DNA of 64,000 nt. Origin: Pontederia crassipes. Lineage: Eukaryota; Streptophyta; Magnoliopsida; Commelinales; Pontederiaceae. The position numbers and the translations under genes were made by a program. The notes below the pieces were generated by a model, which saw only the letters and a program-made list of their open reading frames with translations, searched no databases and was not told where the DNA came from. The first letter of the stretch is position 1. Each line of letters starts with the position of its first letter. Location: positions 59,783,453 to 59,847,452 of the forward strand of contig CM060198.1 of the NCBI GenBank assembly GCA_030549335.1, given 5' to 3'. Shown in pieces: positions 22,105-33,560 of the stretch.

Positions 22105-23155
22105 TTTTTTTCTCAAATTTTAATTGCTTCTCAACTCTATTCTTTAACTTTACTTTTTAATTAGATTGTCGTTCAACTATTAATTTTTTTTACTAACTGC
22201 TCATTTCACACCAATCATTTTGCTTATGTAACAAATCATTATAAAAAACAAATAAAAACAATATAACAATTTAAAAATAAAAATAAAAAGGGGTGCCATC
22301 TCTTCCTCCGATGCCGACGAAGGGAGTGTGACGCCCATACGCGTCACCGGCATGCCGCTAAAGTTATCAGAGGGGGGCAATATCTCCCCCTTTTCTCTCC
22401 ATGCACCAACGATGTGAAAAAGAGAGGCCGACGCCCCCTCCATCCGAGCACTGGTGATGCGCGCAAGATTATCAAAATCGAGATCTTATATAAGATCGGA
22501 GGAGGATCATAAGATCAAAGATCGTAAGATCGAATCGAGGATAGTAAAATCTTACCTATTAATAAAATAATATATTTTTCATAAATTTTTTGCATTAAAA
22601 TTTTAAATTATACCTCACTAAGATTTCTTTAATCGATTCTTAAGTCAAATTATATCGAAACATATTTAAAATGAACAAAGTATATTTAACTTCATATAAA
22701 TTAATTCTTATTATTATAAATATATTTTAATTAATATTTAAATAATTATATTAATCATATGAGATATATAAGATCGTAAGATCGTATGTCCAAAATTAAA
22801 ATCATATTAAGATCTTTCACACGAGCTCCTCAAGATAAGATCGAGATCAGAATGAGTCTGTAAGATCGTAAAATCGTAAGATTTTAAAATCTAGATCGAG
22901 ATCTTGACAATCTTTCGCTTGCTCCCTTTGTCAGCATCGGAGGGATGGGGCAGCACCCTCTTCTATTTTTAAAAAAATTAATTATTATATTGTTCTTAAT
23001 ATTTTTTTGCTTTTTTAATGGTTTACCAAGTAGACAAAATGATTGGTAAATTTTTATACCCGGTGAAAATGATAGTTTGTAAAATAAGTTAATAGTTGAA
23101 GACAATTTAACCATAAAGTAAAGTCATAAGATAGAATTGAAAAAAAATAGATAAA
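22105..23155. mobile_element. Long-terminal-inverted-repeat element (Mutator-like or foldback)
   Basis: A left arm at about 22105-22335 is repeated inverted at about 22925-23155. Matching blocks include ttcaactattaa with caatcatttt, aacaatataa, and cctccgatgccgacgaaggg against cctccgatgctgacaaaggg. Inverted repeats of roughly 230 bp with a short non-coding interior fit a non-autonomous Mutator-like or foldback element. No 9-bp target duplication could be made out. A second inverted-repeat unit is nested inside at about 22466-22912. Confidence 0.65.
22466..22912. mobile_element. Nested MITE-like unit rich in AAGATCGTAAGATCG
   Basis: The left end gcaagattatcaaaatcgag and the inverted right end gcgaaagattgtcaagatct form imperfect inverted repeats of about 26 bp. 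Next to them are repeated gtaagatcg blocks (for example 22493-22550 and 22765-22885), also inverted relative to each other. The core is AT-rich and non-coding. It lies wholly between the arms of the larger inverted repeat. Confidence 0.55.
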
Positions 23156-23159
23156 GTTG

Positions 23160-24338
23160 GCGAACATAGGTCTATATAATATACGATGTGGCTGAGGCTC
23201 ACCTAAGATATTAGCATTGTTGTGAATTTAGTTAGTGAAAGAAATATAATAACCTTAAAAAATAATACAAATTTTTTTTCAAGAAAAATATTCAGTGAAA
23301 AAATATTTTGAGAAAGATTAGAAAAGTACCAAATACGCAATATTTGAGAAAGGGAAGATGGTCCAAAATGAACCAAAGTGCGGTGGGTAAAAAATATAAC
23401 AGTACCATTGCAGATGCCTTGAAGGTATCAACCAGCCAGCATGCGGAATAGAATTTGGGTCCGTCCAGTTTTGATGGGTTATTTTCATGGGTTCTGACAA
23501 AAAAGGGTTCTGGTTCCATTCTTATTCTATTGAATCCGGTGAGTATATATCAGTAGATTTTCTAATATGATTTTGTTTGTACTTTTTGTTTTTACAATTT
23601 AAACTTGATTCTGTTTGGGAAAAGTTAACTTTGCAGTACGAGTCCTGTAAATTAGTTGGCAAAGAAGGATTCTTTTTATCAGAGAACTTTTATGATTCCA
23701 GAAGAGACTTTTCTTGTTTGAGATTTGGCCGCCTCGTTTCTCAGTTGCAGGGCGTGCTAAAAGTGTATTGATAGAAGTAGGGGTAGAATTTTTCGATGGA
23801 AAATTAGTGTTTTCCCAGAACTAAAGAAACAGCAAATTTGTATCCTTTCCTCTACGGCCTTTTTAATTGCTGATTTAGTTGTAGATTCTTGAGGATTTGA
23901 TCGCTGAGAGCGTATATTACATCAAAGATTTTGAGAGGAGATCCACTGTTATGTGTTAATGGATAAGTAAAAGTGCATTGCAGAAGACAATTATGGATCA
24001 CTTTTTTTTTTCTTGCTTCCAACAGTCATGAAACATTTTGCCTGCCTCACCTTCACCCACCCTGATGAGATTATTGTTGCTTTGCAGTTCTAGAGAAACA
24101 TGGACCAACAATTGCATTCCATCGTTGCTTCGGTAACCATGGTTGCATGAAGTATCTGAGGACTGCAAAATTGCTAACCATCTGACAGAACAGAAAAGAA
24201 GAAAGACGGGAATGTTGAATCTCTTGTTCTTTACACATGCAAAATCGACTCAAGAATTGAGTAGGACTAGCTACGATACAGATCCTGTTATGAACGTCTA
24301 TTGCTGCCTGCTCTTGCGCGAGCTAAACTATCTGTTCT
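23160..24338. other. Intergenic DNA, no gene recognised
   Basis: Only short frames without recognisable similarity occur. The right part may include the 3' UTR of the minus-strand ORF at 24339-24572. Confidence 0.4.
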
Positions 24339-24572
24339 TTAGAGCCCAAAACAATCTGCCAGAATGGACACAGTGACATCCACATCGAGTCCTGCTGCTT
24401 GCCGCAACGCCCTCCTCTGCATCCCATCACTTTCTTCACCAACTCGACCTCTGCCTTCACACTCCACGCTGGCCTCGGCCCGGATGCCTGAAACGTTGGC
24501 GAAGAAGAAAGACCTGCCATTTTTGTGAAGCTTCTTTAGCTCGGCGGCGCACGCTTCTATCAGCTTGGACAT
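24339..24572 (-). CDS. Small intronless ORF (77 aa), function unknown
   Basis: It starts MSKLIEACAAELKKLHKNG, a likely amphipathic helix, and ends VTVSILADCFGL. The ATG at 24572 has a GCCATG context. A palindromic TATA sequence, cttatataag (24646-24655), sits about 75 bp upstream. I do not recognise the family. The second half (EGRGRVGEESDGMQRRALRQ) is polar and low in conserved-looking features. An alternative overlapping minus-strand frame at 24323-24520 is also open, so either this frame is right with a short protein, or there is a frameshift or intron I cannot see. Promoter geometry and local GC content support a transcribed gene more than the protein does. Confidence 0.4.
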   Translation of the reverse strand: MSKLIEACAAELKKLHKNGRSFFFANVSGIRAEASVECEGRGRVGEESDGMQRRALRQAAGLDVDVTVSILADCFGL

Positions 24573-24645
24573 GGCTAATTAATCACCAGGTTAAAGTAAA
24601 CGATTCAGATGCTATTAAAGCAACTGCGTGGTTAACGAGAGATCT

Positions 24646-24655
24646 CTTATATAAG
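24646..24655 (-). promoter_or_regulatory. TATA box for the 77-aa ORF
   Basis: The palindromic cttatataag lies 74 bp upstream of the ATG at 24572. Being palindromic, it gives no strand information by itself; the minus strand is inferred from the ORF. Confidence 0.45.
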
Positions 24656-24659
24656 TGGC

Positions 24660-25566
24660 CAGACGTCTAAGTTGAAGCATGATTCAAGTGATCACATCCC
24701 TCCTCCCCCTGCTCAGAAACAAGGGGCAAAGTGCCTTTTTCAATGCTGTGTGCATGGTCAAAAGGCATAATTCTGTGGGCTCTCTCTCTGGTAGAACAAA
24801 GTGGCCACTAATCTTTGCTTAAAGTGTCCCTTATCCTGTGCTTATGAGATCAAAACTATGACTAAGCCATGGACATGTCATTCCCTTTCTCTGTATAATA
24901 TGTTGCAAGGAGTTTAATATTCTTGCAAGCCACGTAAAAAAAAGGCTCTCAGTCTAATCTCATGTTTACGCCCTTGGTTTCGCGTTGACCCTGATTGGAC
25001 AATAATAACATTAGCAGGTCAATCCAGACTCTTTGAAGTATTGCATACAAAAACGTGGATTCATAAAATAGAACTGCAACTTTCCATGGGCTTCAATCCT
25101 GTAAACAGCTGCTGTGATGATCTTTCAGACTTCTTTTCTAGCTTTGGATATTATTGGAGTTAACATTAGCATTCACCGTTTAGCATGGAATGAACACCAG
25201 GGTACCCAGATGTGTGCCTGCAAAAAGTACAGAAGCAAGCTGCCTCCATGAATGCATGCATCATCCGTGTTGAACACAATGTTTGGTCCGGCAGGGGCGC
25301 CCATTTATTGCTCCCTGGGTGTGATATAAATTTAAGCAACTCATCTCCCGTCAAGGCCTGACCGGTCCAAAATCAGTATTATTCCATCAACCCAATTCAG
25401 CACCCGAGAATTAACAATTTTACATGTCCATCTGGCTCAGAAGTTAATCATGGCATGATTAATGAAATGCATGTCTTTCCAACAAAACTTTTACATACAA
25501 AACCACTCTGAAACTCTGCTTCATGAAGTTAGATTTTCTCATTTACTGCTTTGTTTTTTTTTTTGG
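24660..25566. other. Spacer between the 77-aa ORF and KANADI 3' end
   Basis: No coding exon is recognised. The right end should contain the KANADI 3' UTR, whose polyadenylation site could not be placed. Confidence 0.4.
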
Positions 25567-28500
25567 TCATATAAACTTGTTCAGGCTTTGCCAACTTCTA
25601 AAACACTGGAGAAGACCTAGCTCGTTCGAAGAGTCCGCGTATTCCATTTGCCAACTCTGTCTGCCTAAGGTGATTTCTAAGCTGGGCAACTTGTTAAGTA
25701 TCCTGAGATCAGTTTGTGCAGCTGGATCAATCATCAATCTTACATTCTGGCCTTCATTGTCCATATTATTTGACTGATCCACCAGAGTTGCTGCTTGCTC
25801 CTGTGAACAAGAGAGTAAGATCGGATCATATCACCAGTCACAACTAATCATGTAATTAATTAGAAATTAGGCTAGAAATCAAATACTGTGGATGCATCTA
25901 TTTTTGAATCAACTCATGTAATGGGGGCAATAGAAGATTCCATAGACCTTATGAATTATTTATATCATATCACAACTCTGGCTAGAGTAGTTTGCTAGGA
26001 AAAAAAAACAGGCACCTGAGTGGAGACCAAAAACACTGTGGCATGCAGGTAGAGTTACTCATCAATAAAATTGAAGCCCACTTGTGTTCTATTATTATAT
26101 ATTCATATTGCATGTATGTCGGAGGCATTAAGAGGACATTTATTGCCTACCAATGTATCAAATTTACGTGGAAGTTGTTTAATTGAATCAAACTTGGAGG
26201 GAGAAACTGATTGTTTCTGAGTTATACCTGTGTCATGCCCTCATGCCCAGGCCCCACCCATTGAATCATGCAACGAGTAAAACATATATGTTTCGGAGGT
26301 CTAACTTGTCACTAAAGTTGATGAGAGAAGTTAAAAGATCTGCGTTGTCGCTGTACCTGGCTGTCTTTGCCTTGAAGATCACATCTGATGCATGGGCGAA
26401 GCAGTGCAGATGCATTTTGTTGGATTGACTGAACCCAAACACCTTCCTCTTCAGAAGGCGTGCAAGGCCCTCTGCACATGAAGAAAAAGAAGACGTTGTT
26501 ACGTACAGAGCTTTATGGCAAAATGCAAAAGGAAACAAACAGCTAAAAAATGTATGAGCTAACTATGGAGCCATAGCAGACTTAAATAAAAGGAGAGATG
26601 CAGCCTTTGAGGAACATATATAATAGGATCAATCTTCCCTTTTCTTTTCCTTTTAGTAGCCTTTTCCAATAAGTTATACTACATTTCTTAGTTTGTCTTT
26701 TGTCATTGTTTATACTGAACGACCTTACAGGCCTTCAGGGTGCAATCCAAGGGGACAGGGACAATCTGGCAGCATAAGGACCCTTAAATGAGAGTTAATT
26801 CATGCGGACTTCAATATTCTATTTGCTTATCGTCAGTATTTCAGTATTCTTTTTCCTGACATCTCGTGGATGGAGGCATCTTCTAGTCTATATATCTTGC
26901 TCATCTGCCAGAGCGTGTAACTAATAGTACTACATGGAGAAATAGTCAAACAAATTTAAATAACGAAGGTAAAACTAGTTGAAAAAAGTGGTAAATTTGT
27001 TATCTGGCTGGAGGAACCAATGAGCAACCAAAACAACTGGTTAGAAAGGAAAAGGATCTACTTATGATATTAGTAGTTTAATACGGGATTCACACTAATA
27101 TTTTCGGACTTCAAACTTTGTATGCTAATGGGTAAGAGAAATGAGCTTTGGAACATGCATGTTTATATCTCTACAAGAATGGCCAAAGGCAACATCTGCA
27201 TTCTGCAGTGCTCCTGCATGCAAGAAGGTGATTAGGTACGACAGTCTTATAGGCATCAAAATTGATGTCACCACACAAGGAGATCATGAGTGCACACATG
27301 CACGCAGATATTACAAATAGGAACTGAGAACATCTTGTAAGACTTAATCTCGTGAAAAAAATTAGATGGATCATTGGTAAAGAATGGAGGATCAGATGAA
27401 CAAACCTAAGGCACTCATTTGCTAGTGGTGGAGTGGGTATGGCGGTGGAATGAAGAGAGATAGTGTTCCGACTCCCTGCTGCTGCTGCTGCTCGGTCACA
27501 TGGCATTATTAGTTCTGCAGCCTCCACTTCCTCCATGCCTGTCCTCTGGTTCAAGTCCATATCTGTCTGGCCGTGGCCTGCAGACATGCAGTTTCCATCA
27601 GCCACTAAGATACAAACTGTTGTGCTTTTATGGGACACAAAAGCTAGCAATTATTTCAGCGATCAGATGAGCAGCATAATGCATGCTTATAGCAGTGTGA
27701 TGACTGTGGTGCATGAGTACGGGTACCGGAATCTGCCCCTCTCGGAGGACAAAGGCCTAGCTATGCATTGGGGATAAAGCTTTGAAAGTTAAAAGAAACA
27801 AGGCTCAAAATAGTGAGATACCTCCTCCTCCTCCTGATCGGTCAGTGCTCCTCACTGTTCTATACATCTGCAACAAAATCCATGCACACATGTAAAAGCT
27901 CAAACGAGAGCTGGCAACAAGATGGGAAAAGAAGGCAAGAAAGTGGTCAACAATGGCAAGTTTGCTAGCTGTTCGCTAAGATGCTATTTTGTCCTTACTG
28001 TTTGTATGCATTCATATCGAGCGCAAAACCCTAACCCTAGCACGAAGACACAGTGTAATTTAAAGATGAAATCGTGACACTTAAGTTTCTTGGTCCAGCA
28101 ATTTTAGCTCAGGTTGTACTTTATGCAATTTCCTTTTATTTTTGTGAATAATTATTCTTACCTGCAGATGGCTCTTTACATGAGCTAAAGTTAGATCCTT
28201 CACGTTCATCAGCTCTAGAACCGATTTCGGCGTTGCTCCTGCAAAATTTAGCCAAGATTTGTTGTTGCAGAAGAGATTTCTCGTTCAGATTCTTCGACAA
28301 ATGTCGATCAAGTATTGGTTATGTAGTGTGCTTACTCTCATGGCCACCGAGGAGCTCCACGGCATGAACGAAATGAGCGTGGAGGGAAGTAGTCCACCTC
28401 ATTCTTGGAGCCCTGACGCTCCTCTTGCCGCCGCTCGCCGGTCGCGAGCTCCGCTTGAATCCGTAGATCTGAGGGCGCTGGTGGTTCTTGACGAGGTGAT

Positions 28501-28780
28501 CATGCTGGTGGTGCTGGCGCTGGTCGCGCAGCTGTTTCTGCATGTCCGACGGCAACGAGACCTCCAGCCCCAGGCTGAGCGTGGGCTCGCCGCCATGACC
28601 GCTGTGCTCGTGCATCCCTTCAGGTCGCACGAAGGCCCGATCCCAGATCATGTCACAGCTGGCGCCGCTGCTGCCGGAGTCCGTAGCCGTCCCGGAGATG
28701 GCTCTCCCCGTGGATTCCTCGCCTGAGTTCATTGGCGGGCTGATGTGGAGAGAAAGGTCGGGACAATCGATGTGCTCCAT
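25567..28780 (-). CDS. KAN: KANADI-family GARP transcription factor
   Basis: KANADI proteins specify abaxial (lower-side) leaf identity and act in the nucleus as DNA-binding repressors. Six minus-strand exons keep phase: 28780-28336, 28238-28162 (77 bp), 27867-27822, 27577-27406, 26471-26357 and 25800-25567, giving 362 aa. The start ATG at 28780 yields MEHIDCPDLSLHISPP, the family's N-terminal motif. The GARP domain spans about 118-176 (KRSVRAPRMRWTTSLHAHF, then ATPKSVLELMNVKDLTLAHV and KSHLQMYRTVRSTD). The C terminus has LPSLEITLGRQSW, the conserved EITLGR box. The GARP domain is intact and no stop interrupts the model. The 115-bp fifth exon is inferred from strong splice sites and the phase it must supply. 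The last exon runs on to SWQSLNKFI. Which KANADI paralogue it is cannot be decided. Confidence 0.93.
28022..28040. promoter_or_regulatory. Telo-box-like motif in KANADI intron 2
   Basis: The sequence aaaaccctaaccctag lies in the intron between exons 2 and 3. Telo-boxes (AAACCCTAA) are recruitment motifs in some plant Polycomb targets, and KANADI genes are developmentally silenced. A role here is only a possibility. Confidence 0.3.
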
Positions 28781-30130
28781 CAATTCGCTCTGAACGGATC
28801 GACGCACGTAATTAATTACGAATGGACAGCGATCGCAGATGCAGTCATGCAACTCTCAGAGGCGCCGAGGAGTGATAGCAAGCACTGAGATGTGGTGGAA
28901 CTGGAGAGGCGGTGATCAGTAGAGTGAGAGGGTTGGGAAAGTAGCTAGCGAATGGTGGGTGCAGTAGCAATAGATGAGAGAGCTCTCGAATTAATGATGC
29001 GTGCTAGGGAGGACAGAGAGAGAGAGAGAGATGAAAAGGAGTGGGCAGGGTTGGTGCGGATAAATAGAATTGCCACAGTGATTATGTCATGAGTGCCATA
29101 TCATTTCCATGGGTTTTGTGTGTTTAGTCCAAAATAAATTGACAGAGAGAGAGAGAGAGATGGCATCGTGTATAGAAGCTAGCTAACTAGCTAGAACGCC
29201 GACAGGACGAGAATTAATGAATGCTACAAAATGGAATGTGTTGAGCTTCAATCAGAAATTATCAGACATCCAGTTTTGCTTCAAAAACTTCAAGGTTATA
29301 TAACGTAAGGAACAAAAACATGTACGTATATTGCTGCCAAAGTTATTACGTGTAATATTTGAGATGTGTAGAAGAGAATAATGCTGGTATTTCTTAATCC
29401 TAAATATATACATGCAATGGAGAGAAATGGAGAGAGACTGTGATTGGAGGCCAGGAGAGGAAAGAATATATAAGAAAGAGCACGAGGAACATCTGAGATG
29501 GGCAGCCTTGGACCTAATTCGCCCACTGTCTCCTTGGTGCGCCTGAGTTGGAAGCTCCATCGATCGCCAGAGAATTTGGGAACTGATCATTCATGTAACC
29601 AAGGAGTGAAAAAGTAACGGAAGAGTATTTAAAGTGCATAATTAAAGAGACTAAATCGGTATATATAGCACTTTTTTTATCTTCTTTTTTGTTGGATTAA
29701 TGGAAAAGCTAGCAGCAGCACTGTGCCAATTGCATCTCAGTTGAGTAGAAACACAAAATGTGTACTCAATTAATCAGTAAGAGAGAGAATGAGAACCAGA
29801 TCCTGATCTCGTTCAGAAATCATTGGTACTTATCAGCTTCATGCACGTTGATCATGTGGAACTGATCAAAACCAAAACTACATCTCGACATTGAAGTATA
29901 AATATAGACATCGATTTAACCGGTTTACATATAATTATGCACATGACAATATTTCTGATATCTCCCTCGTCCAGCGGAATGGAATTATGAAACCAACCCA
30001 CCATCAATTAAAAACTGATCAAAGAGCACTTCGGGGAGTTCTGACATTCAAGCCAAGAGGAAGGCCAACAGTAACTCCATGCACACGCGCATGCCCCCCT
30101 CTCACAAATGTGCCAGAAGTCTTTACATCA
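28781..30130 (-). promoter_or_regulatory. KANADI upstream region
   Basis: The sequence upstream of the KANADI start contains GA tracts (29009-29028 and 29142-29160) and no competing gene. The 5' UTR probably lies in the first few hundred bases, since the region is GC-richer near the ATG. No convincing TATA box was identified. Confidence 0.4.
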
Positions 30131-30136
30131 ATGCTC

Positions 30137-30150
30137 TCTCTCTCTCTCTC

Positions 30151-30201
<51 letters not shown>
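30137..30201. repeat. Compound CT/CA/GA microsatellite
   Basis: A run of CT, then CACACACACA, then a long GA run forms a compound microsatellite. Open frames through it encode Ser-Leu or Arg-Glu repeats and are artefacts. Confidence 0.9.
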
Positions 30202-30206
<5 letters not shown>

Positions 30207-30289
30207 TTACATCAGAGATCATCATCTAAATGTCATATATATCTCCTCTGGCTCAATTCATGTACGTGCTCCTCCTCGACCACCACCAC

Positions 30290-30640
30290 CACTATCACCC
30301 TGACACCGGGGTTGGGACGTCTGGCGACAGTGCGACTGAGGGCCACGTGCGAGGTGGAGGCGACGGCCGTCCGGCCGCGGCCCCACCGCACTCTCTATCA
30401 CGACTCGGTCCCGGCGACCTCTCGCGAGTCTCGACGCCTAGCGCTTGTCGTCGCGCCCGCCGTGGGGGCGCGCGAAGTGTGCAACACACCTCATCAACTC
30501 AGTCGCCTCCGCCGGGTCCAAAATTATCCTCGAGCCCCTCGAGGCCACGTGGCGCCCATCCAGCGTCCTCCGCTGCTCCCACGTGCTGGCCACACGTGAC
30601 AGACGACAGGCAGCAGCGGCATCGTCGTCTGTCCACAGCT
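30290..30640 (-). other. GC-rich island with a short minus-strand open frame
   Basis: This isolated GC-rich patch lies in AT-rich DNA. On the minus strand a frame of about 65 codons reads ...TWEQRRTLDGRHVASRG, then SRIILDPAEATELMRCVAHF and a stop about a dozen residues later. The composition looks protein-like. I cannot assign a family, and no ATG or splice partner is evident. It may be an exon remnant or a captured fragment. The G-box-like cacgtg sequences at about 30343, 30547, 30580 and 30592 are also notable. Confidence 0.3.
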
Positions 30641-30984
30641 CTCATCTCTCTCTCTCTCTCTCATATCTGTCTGTTCCTTCTTTGTTCTCGTGTGTAAATT
30701 ATACACGTATACCTGATGGTTAATGGAAACCCTTGGCTTTAACTGCATGAACGTGCATTATCAATGCTAATAAGAACAGTTAAGGCTATTAAGATGAGAT
30801 CAATCAAGATATATTTTATAGTTTTGCATTTGATCGATCTGAACAAAAAGATTTAATTACTCGCTGACCAGATTGTTTTAGCTTATGAATGCAACGAGTT
30901 AGAGATCTATTTAATGTACAACATTAGTGAGCCACTTAATTAGGTGTCATGCCAATAAATCTAGAATTCGGGAAGGGGAAAGAA

Positions 30985-30987
<3 letters not shown>

Positions 30988-31024
<37 letters not shown>
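30988..31024. repeat. (TA)n microsatellite
   Basis: Pure TA dinucleotide run of about 37 bp. Confidence 0.95.
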
Positions 31025-31027
<3 letters not shown>

Positions 31028-32164
31028 TTTTGAAACACTCATTTAAACTACCATGCATAAAATATTGAAATCAAAATAAAAGAGAACTCTTGTTGAGTAC
31101 TTCATCGTTCACCAATTCTTTTTCTTCTTTTTGCCACAATGACTTGTTTTTTTTAAGTTCCGGCAATTCTCGTCCAATTGAATTACTTTTGATTGCATAG
31201 AGTTGAAGATTACCCATTAGGCTTTCTGCACAAAAATCCTGCAGGACACTTTGGATGGTAACATATTAATACATAATCAAGAAGTCATTAAGGACGGTGC
31301 ACATTTATGAATATGACACTGTTGGGAGGAGAGAGCCAAGATCCAATCCACGTATTAATTGGTTAAATATATAATTAATTAATTGCTGTCACAGAATTAT
31401 ATATGGTTTTATTCCATACTCAAATATTTGTTTTCATCCCAAAGTGTGTTTGAGAAAGAACAAGTGGTACATTAAGTAAACGAGTTTCTGCAATTGTTAA
31501 TGGAATCCCATGGCACGGTCAGCGCCTCATGCGGTGATCACGCTCTCGGAAAAAAAAAGGACCTCATAATTTTTTTAAAAAAATTGTTCCATGTCAAGTT
31601 CTATTATTCATTCGGAGGAGATTGAAGGAATTTCCAAAGAACAAAAAATTTGAATGTAAATGATGAATAATGTGGATCTCAAATAAATAAATAAGTAGGT
31701 CCATGTTTGGAGTTGCATGCATGTAGAATTGTCTGGCCAGGCATCGAAGTAATCACGCAGCATCCGCGGAGAATTAAATGCTTCATGGAGGCTCGTGAGA
31801 ATGTTGGACTTTGGAGTTTTTTTAACTTGTCACTTCACTTGAGAGTCACGCCCTTAATTTTCCAATATTTATGATGCATGTAGCTTGTGTATACATATAT
31901 GATATAGTATCTATTCTAAATGCCAGGCCTCTGTCTGGCCGTCTCAGAAGGATACCAACTTACCAAGATCATGCGTTGGAGAGAGAGGGAGAAGAGGGAG
32001 AGGTCCTGCATGCACTCACACGCGAGCGAAGAAGAGATCAGAAGAGAGAGAGAGAGAGGTCCTGCATGCACTCACACGCGCACATTACACTACAGTACTT
32101 TTTTGTTCATGAAAAAAGTATGATCACGGTTTTGACCCACAATTAGAAAAAGGGACGTGCCTGC
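31025..32164. other. AT-rich intergenic DNA with a 24-bp direct repeat
   Basis: No gene is seen. The sequence aggtcctgcatgcactcaca followed by cgcg occurs at 32001-32024 and again at 32057-32080, each preceded by a GA-rich stretch. This indicates a small local duplication. Confidence 0.55.
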
Positions 32165-32792
32165 TGTTAATAATGTTTTAAATCTTATCTTAATTAAAAA
32201 ATTATTTGATTTTAAGACATTTCGAAGTAAAAAATGCTTTCGCATTAGGATGTGCAGGGCAGAGTCCCAGGGCAAAAATTTTATGAAGTATGTTACGAAT
32301 AAGGGGAGAGAGGAATCACACGAAATACAAAAGAACGAGAAGAGAAAAAACGGCGACGGCTCTTTGTTATGGAATAATGATGATTATGATAGGTCTCTGT
32401 CTAGACCCCTAAGGAGTTTATATAGACACTCTCTTTGACAGATGATAAGAATTACATACGGACTGAGACTCTAAATAAATCTCCTGAAAATAGGACATCT
32501 GTAGAGGAATTCTGCTGAAGCGCATGATTATGTAGGAGGGTCAACTGGGTTCAGATTTAAAACATTATTAACAAAGTATTATGCATGCAATTCAAATAAG
32601 ATAAGTGTTCTATGTTTTAAAAAATTAATTCAAACTCTCAATCGATTTAGGATTAGTTCATATTATTTATAAAAGGAGTCCAAACAAAAAGACATTTGTC
32701 TTATAATCTTTTTTTATTTCTTTCATCTAATAAAATTTTGCGTCGTTTTAAATTTTTCAAAATTTTTTATAATGCATAATTTCTTTTGTGGA
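32165..32792. mobile_element. Head-to-head copia LTR fragments related to the 17619 element
   Basis: Sequence from 32165 begins like the 17619 LTR (tgttaataatgttttaaatc). Sequence from 32573 leftwards begins with the same 20 bases inverted (32554-32573) and continues as a minus-strand LTR: ttagagtctcagtccgtatg, then tcttatcatctgtcaaag and tctatataaactcc. From about 32574 to 32792 the forward LTR type resumes (tcatctaataaaattttgcg, aatgcataatttcttttgtg). The simplest reading is a solo or truncated LTR interrupted by an inverted relative. No target duplication was found. Confidence 0.6.
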
Positions 32793-33114
32793 GAAGAAAG
32801 AAGTTATTCTTACTTTAGAGACGATTATGGTGGCCGGGGAAATGTACGTAAATTTTTTTTATTTTTTTTTGTAGAAATAAAAAACGTGTCCATCAATCCA
32901 TTTCTTGTAGGCATATGGTTTGAATTAATTTTCACATACGCATATGACATCATTTTTTGACACGAAAATAAGCAATGCATGGAGCTGCGTGCAATTAGCT
33001 ATCTCTCCATTATTTTTGAGACAACAATCAACAATCATGATAATATATACTCCAAGGGATCATGTGAAATATGTAACGCAGTGGTAATTAAAATAAGTGG
33101 ATCCCTTTAATTCA

Positions 33115-33257
33115 ACCATTTTTGCGTGTATGCGAATGATGCAGTAAATAATTTAAATTATCTGAAACATTCATATGGTAATCAATCTTTTTTTTTTACG
33201 TGCAAAGTATCTCAACCTTTTCGTTATTTGTGTACATATATATATTGATATGTTTGT

Positions 33258-33293
<36 letters not shown>

Positions 33294-33306
33294 AACTTGT
33301 TCAAAC

Positions 33307-33354
<48 letters not shown>

Positions 33355-33497
33355 ACCATTTTTGCGTGTATGCGAATGATGCAGTAAATAATTTAAATTA
33401 TCTGAAACATTCATATGGTAATCAATCTTTTTTTTTTACGTGCAAAGTATCTCAACCTTTTCGTTATTTGTGTACATATATATATTGATATGTTTGT

Positions 33498-33543
<46 letters not shown>

Positions 33544-33560
33544 AACTTGTTCAAACATAA
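33115..33560. repeat. 240-bp tandem duplication with (TA)n tails
   Basis: The sequence at 33121-33270 is repeated almost perfectly at 33361-33510, an exact 240-bp offset. Each unit ends in a TA microsatellite and 'agtacaacttgttcaaacat'. The TA runs differ in length (33261-33289, about 33311-33351, about 33501-33539), which is where the copies have slipped. The unit is non-coding. The near-identity implies a recent duplication, or an assembly artefact at a TA-rich site. Confidence 0.9.

Noticed and set aside
28022..28040. Telomere-like ccctaaccctag as a possible interstitial telomere
   Set aside because: Only about two units are present; too short for a telomeric remnant and better described as a telo-box-like motif.
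30108..30599. Long plus-strand frames of 112-163 codons
   Set aside because: They run through a CT/CA/GA microsatellite and GC-rich DNA and encode simple repeats; several frames are open at once, with no domain.
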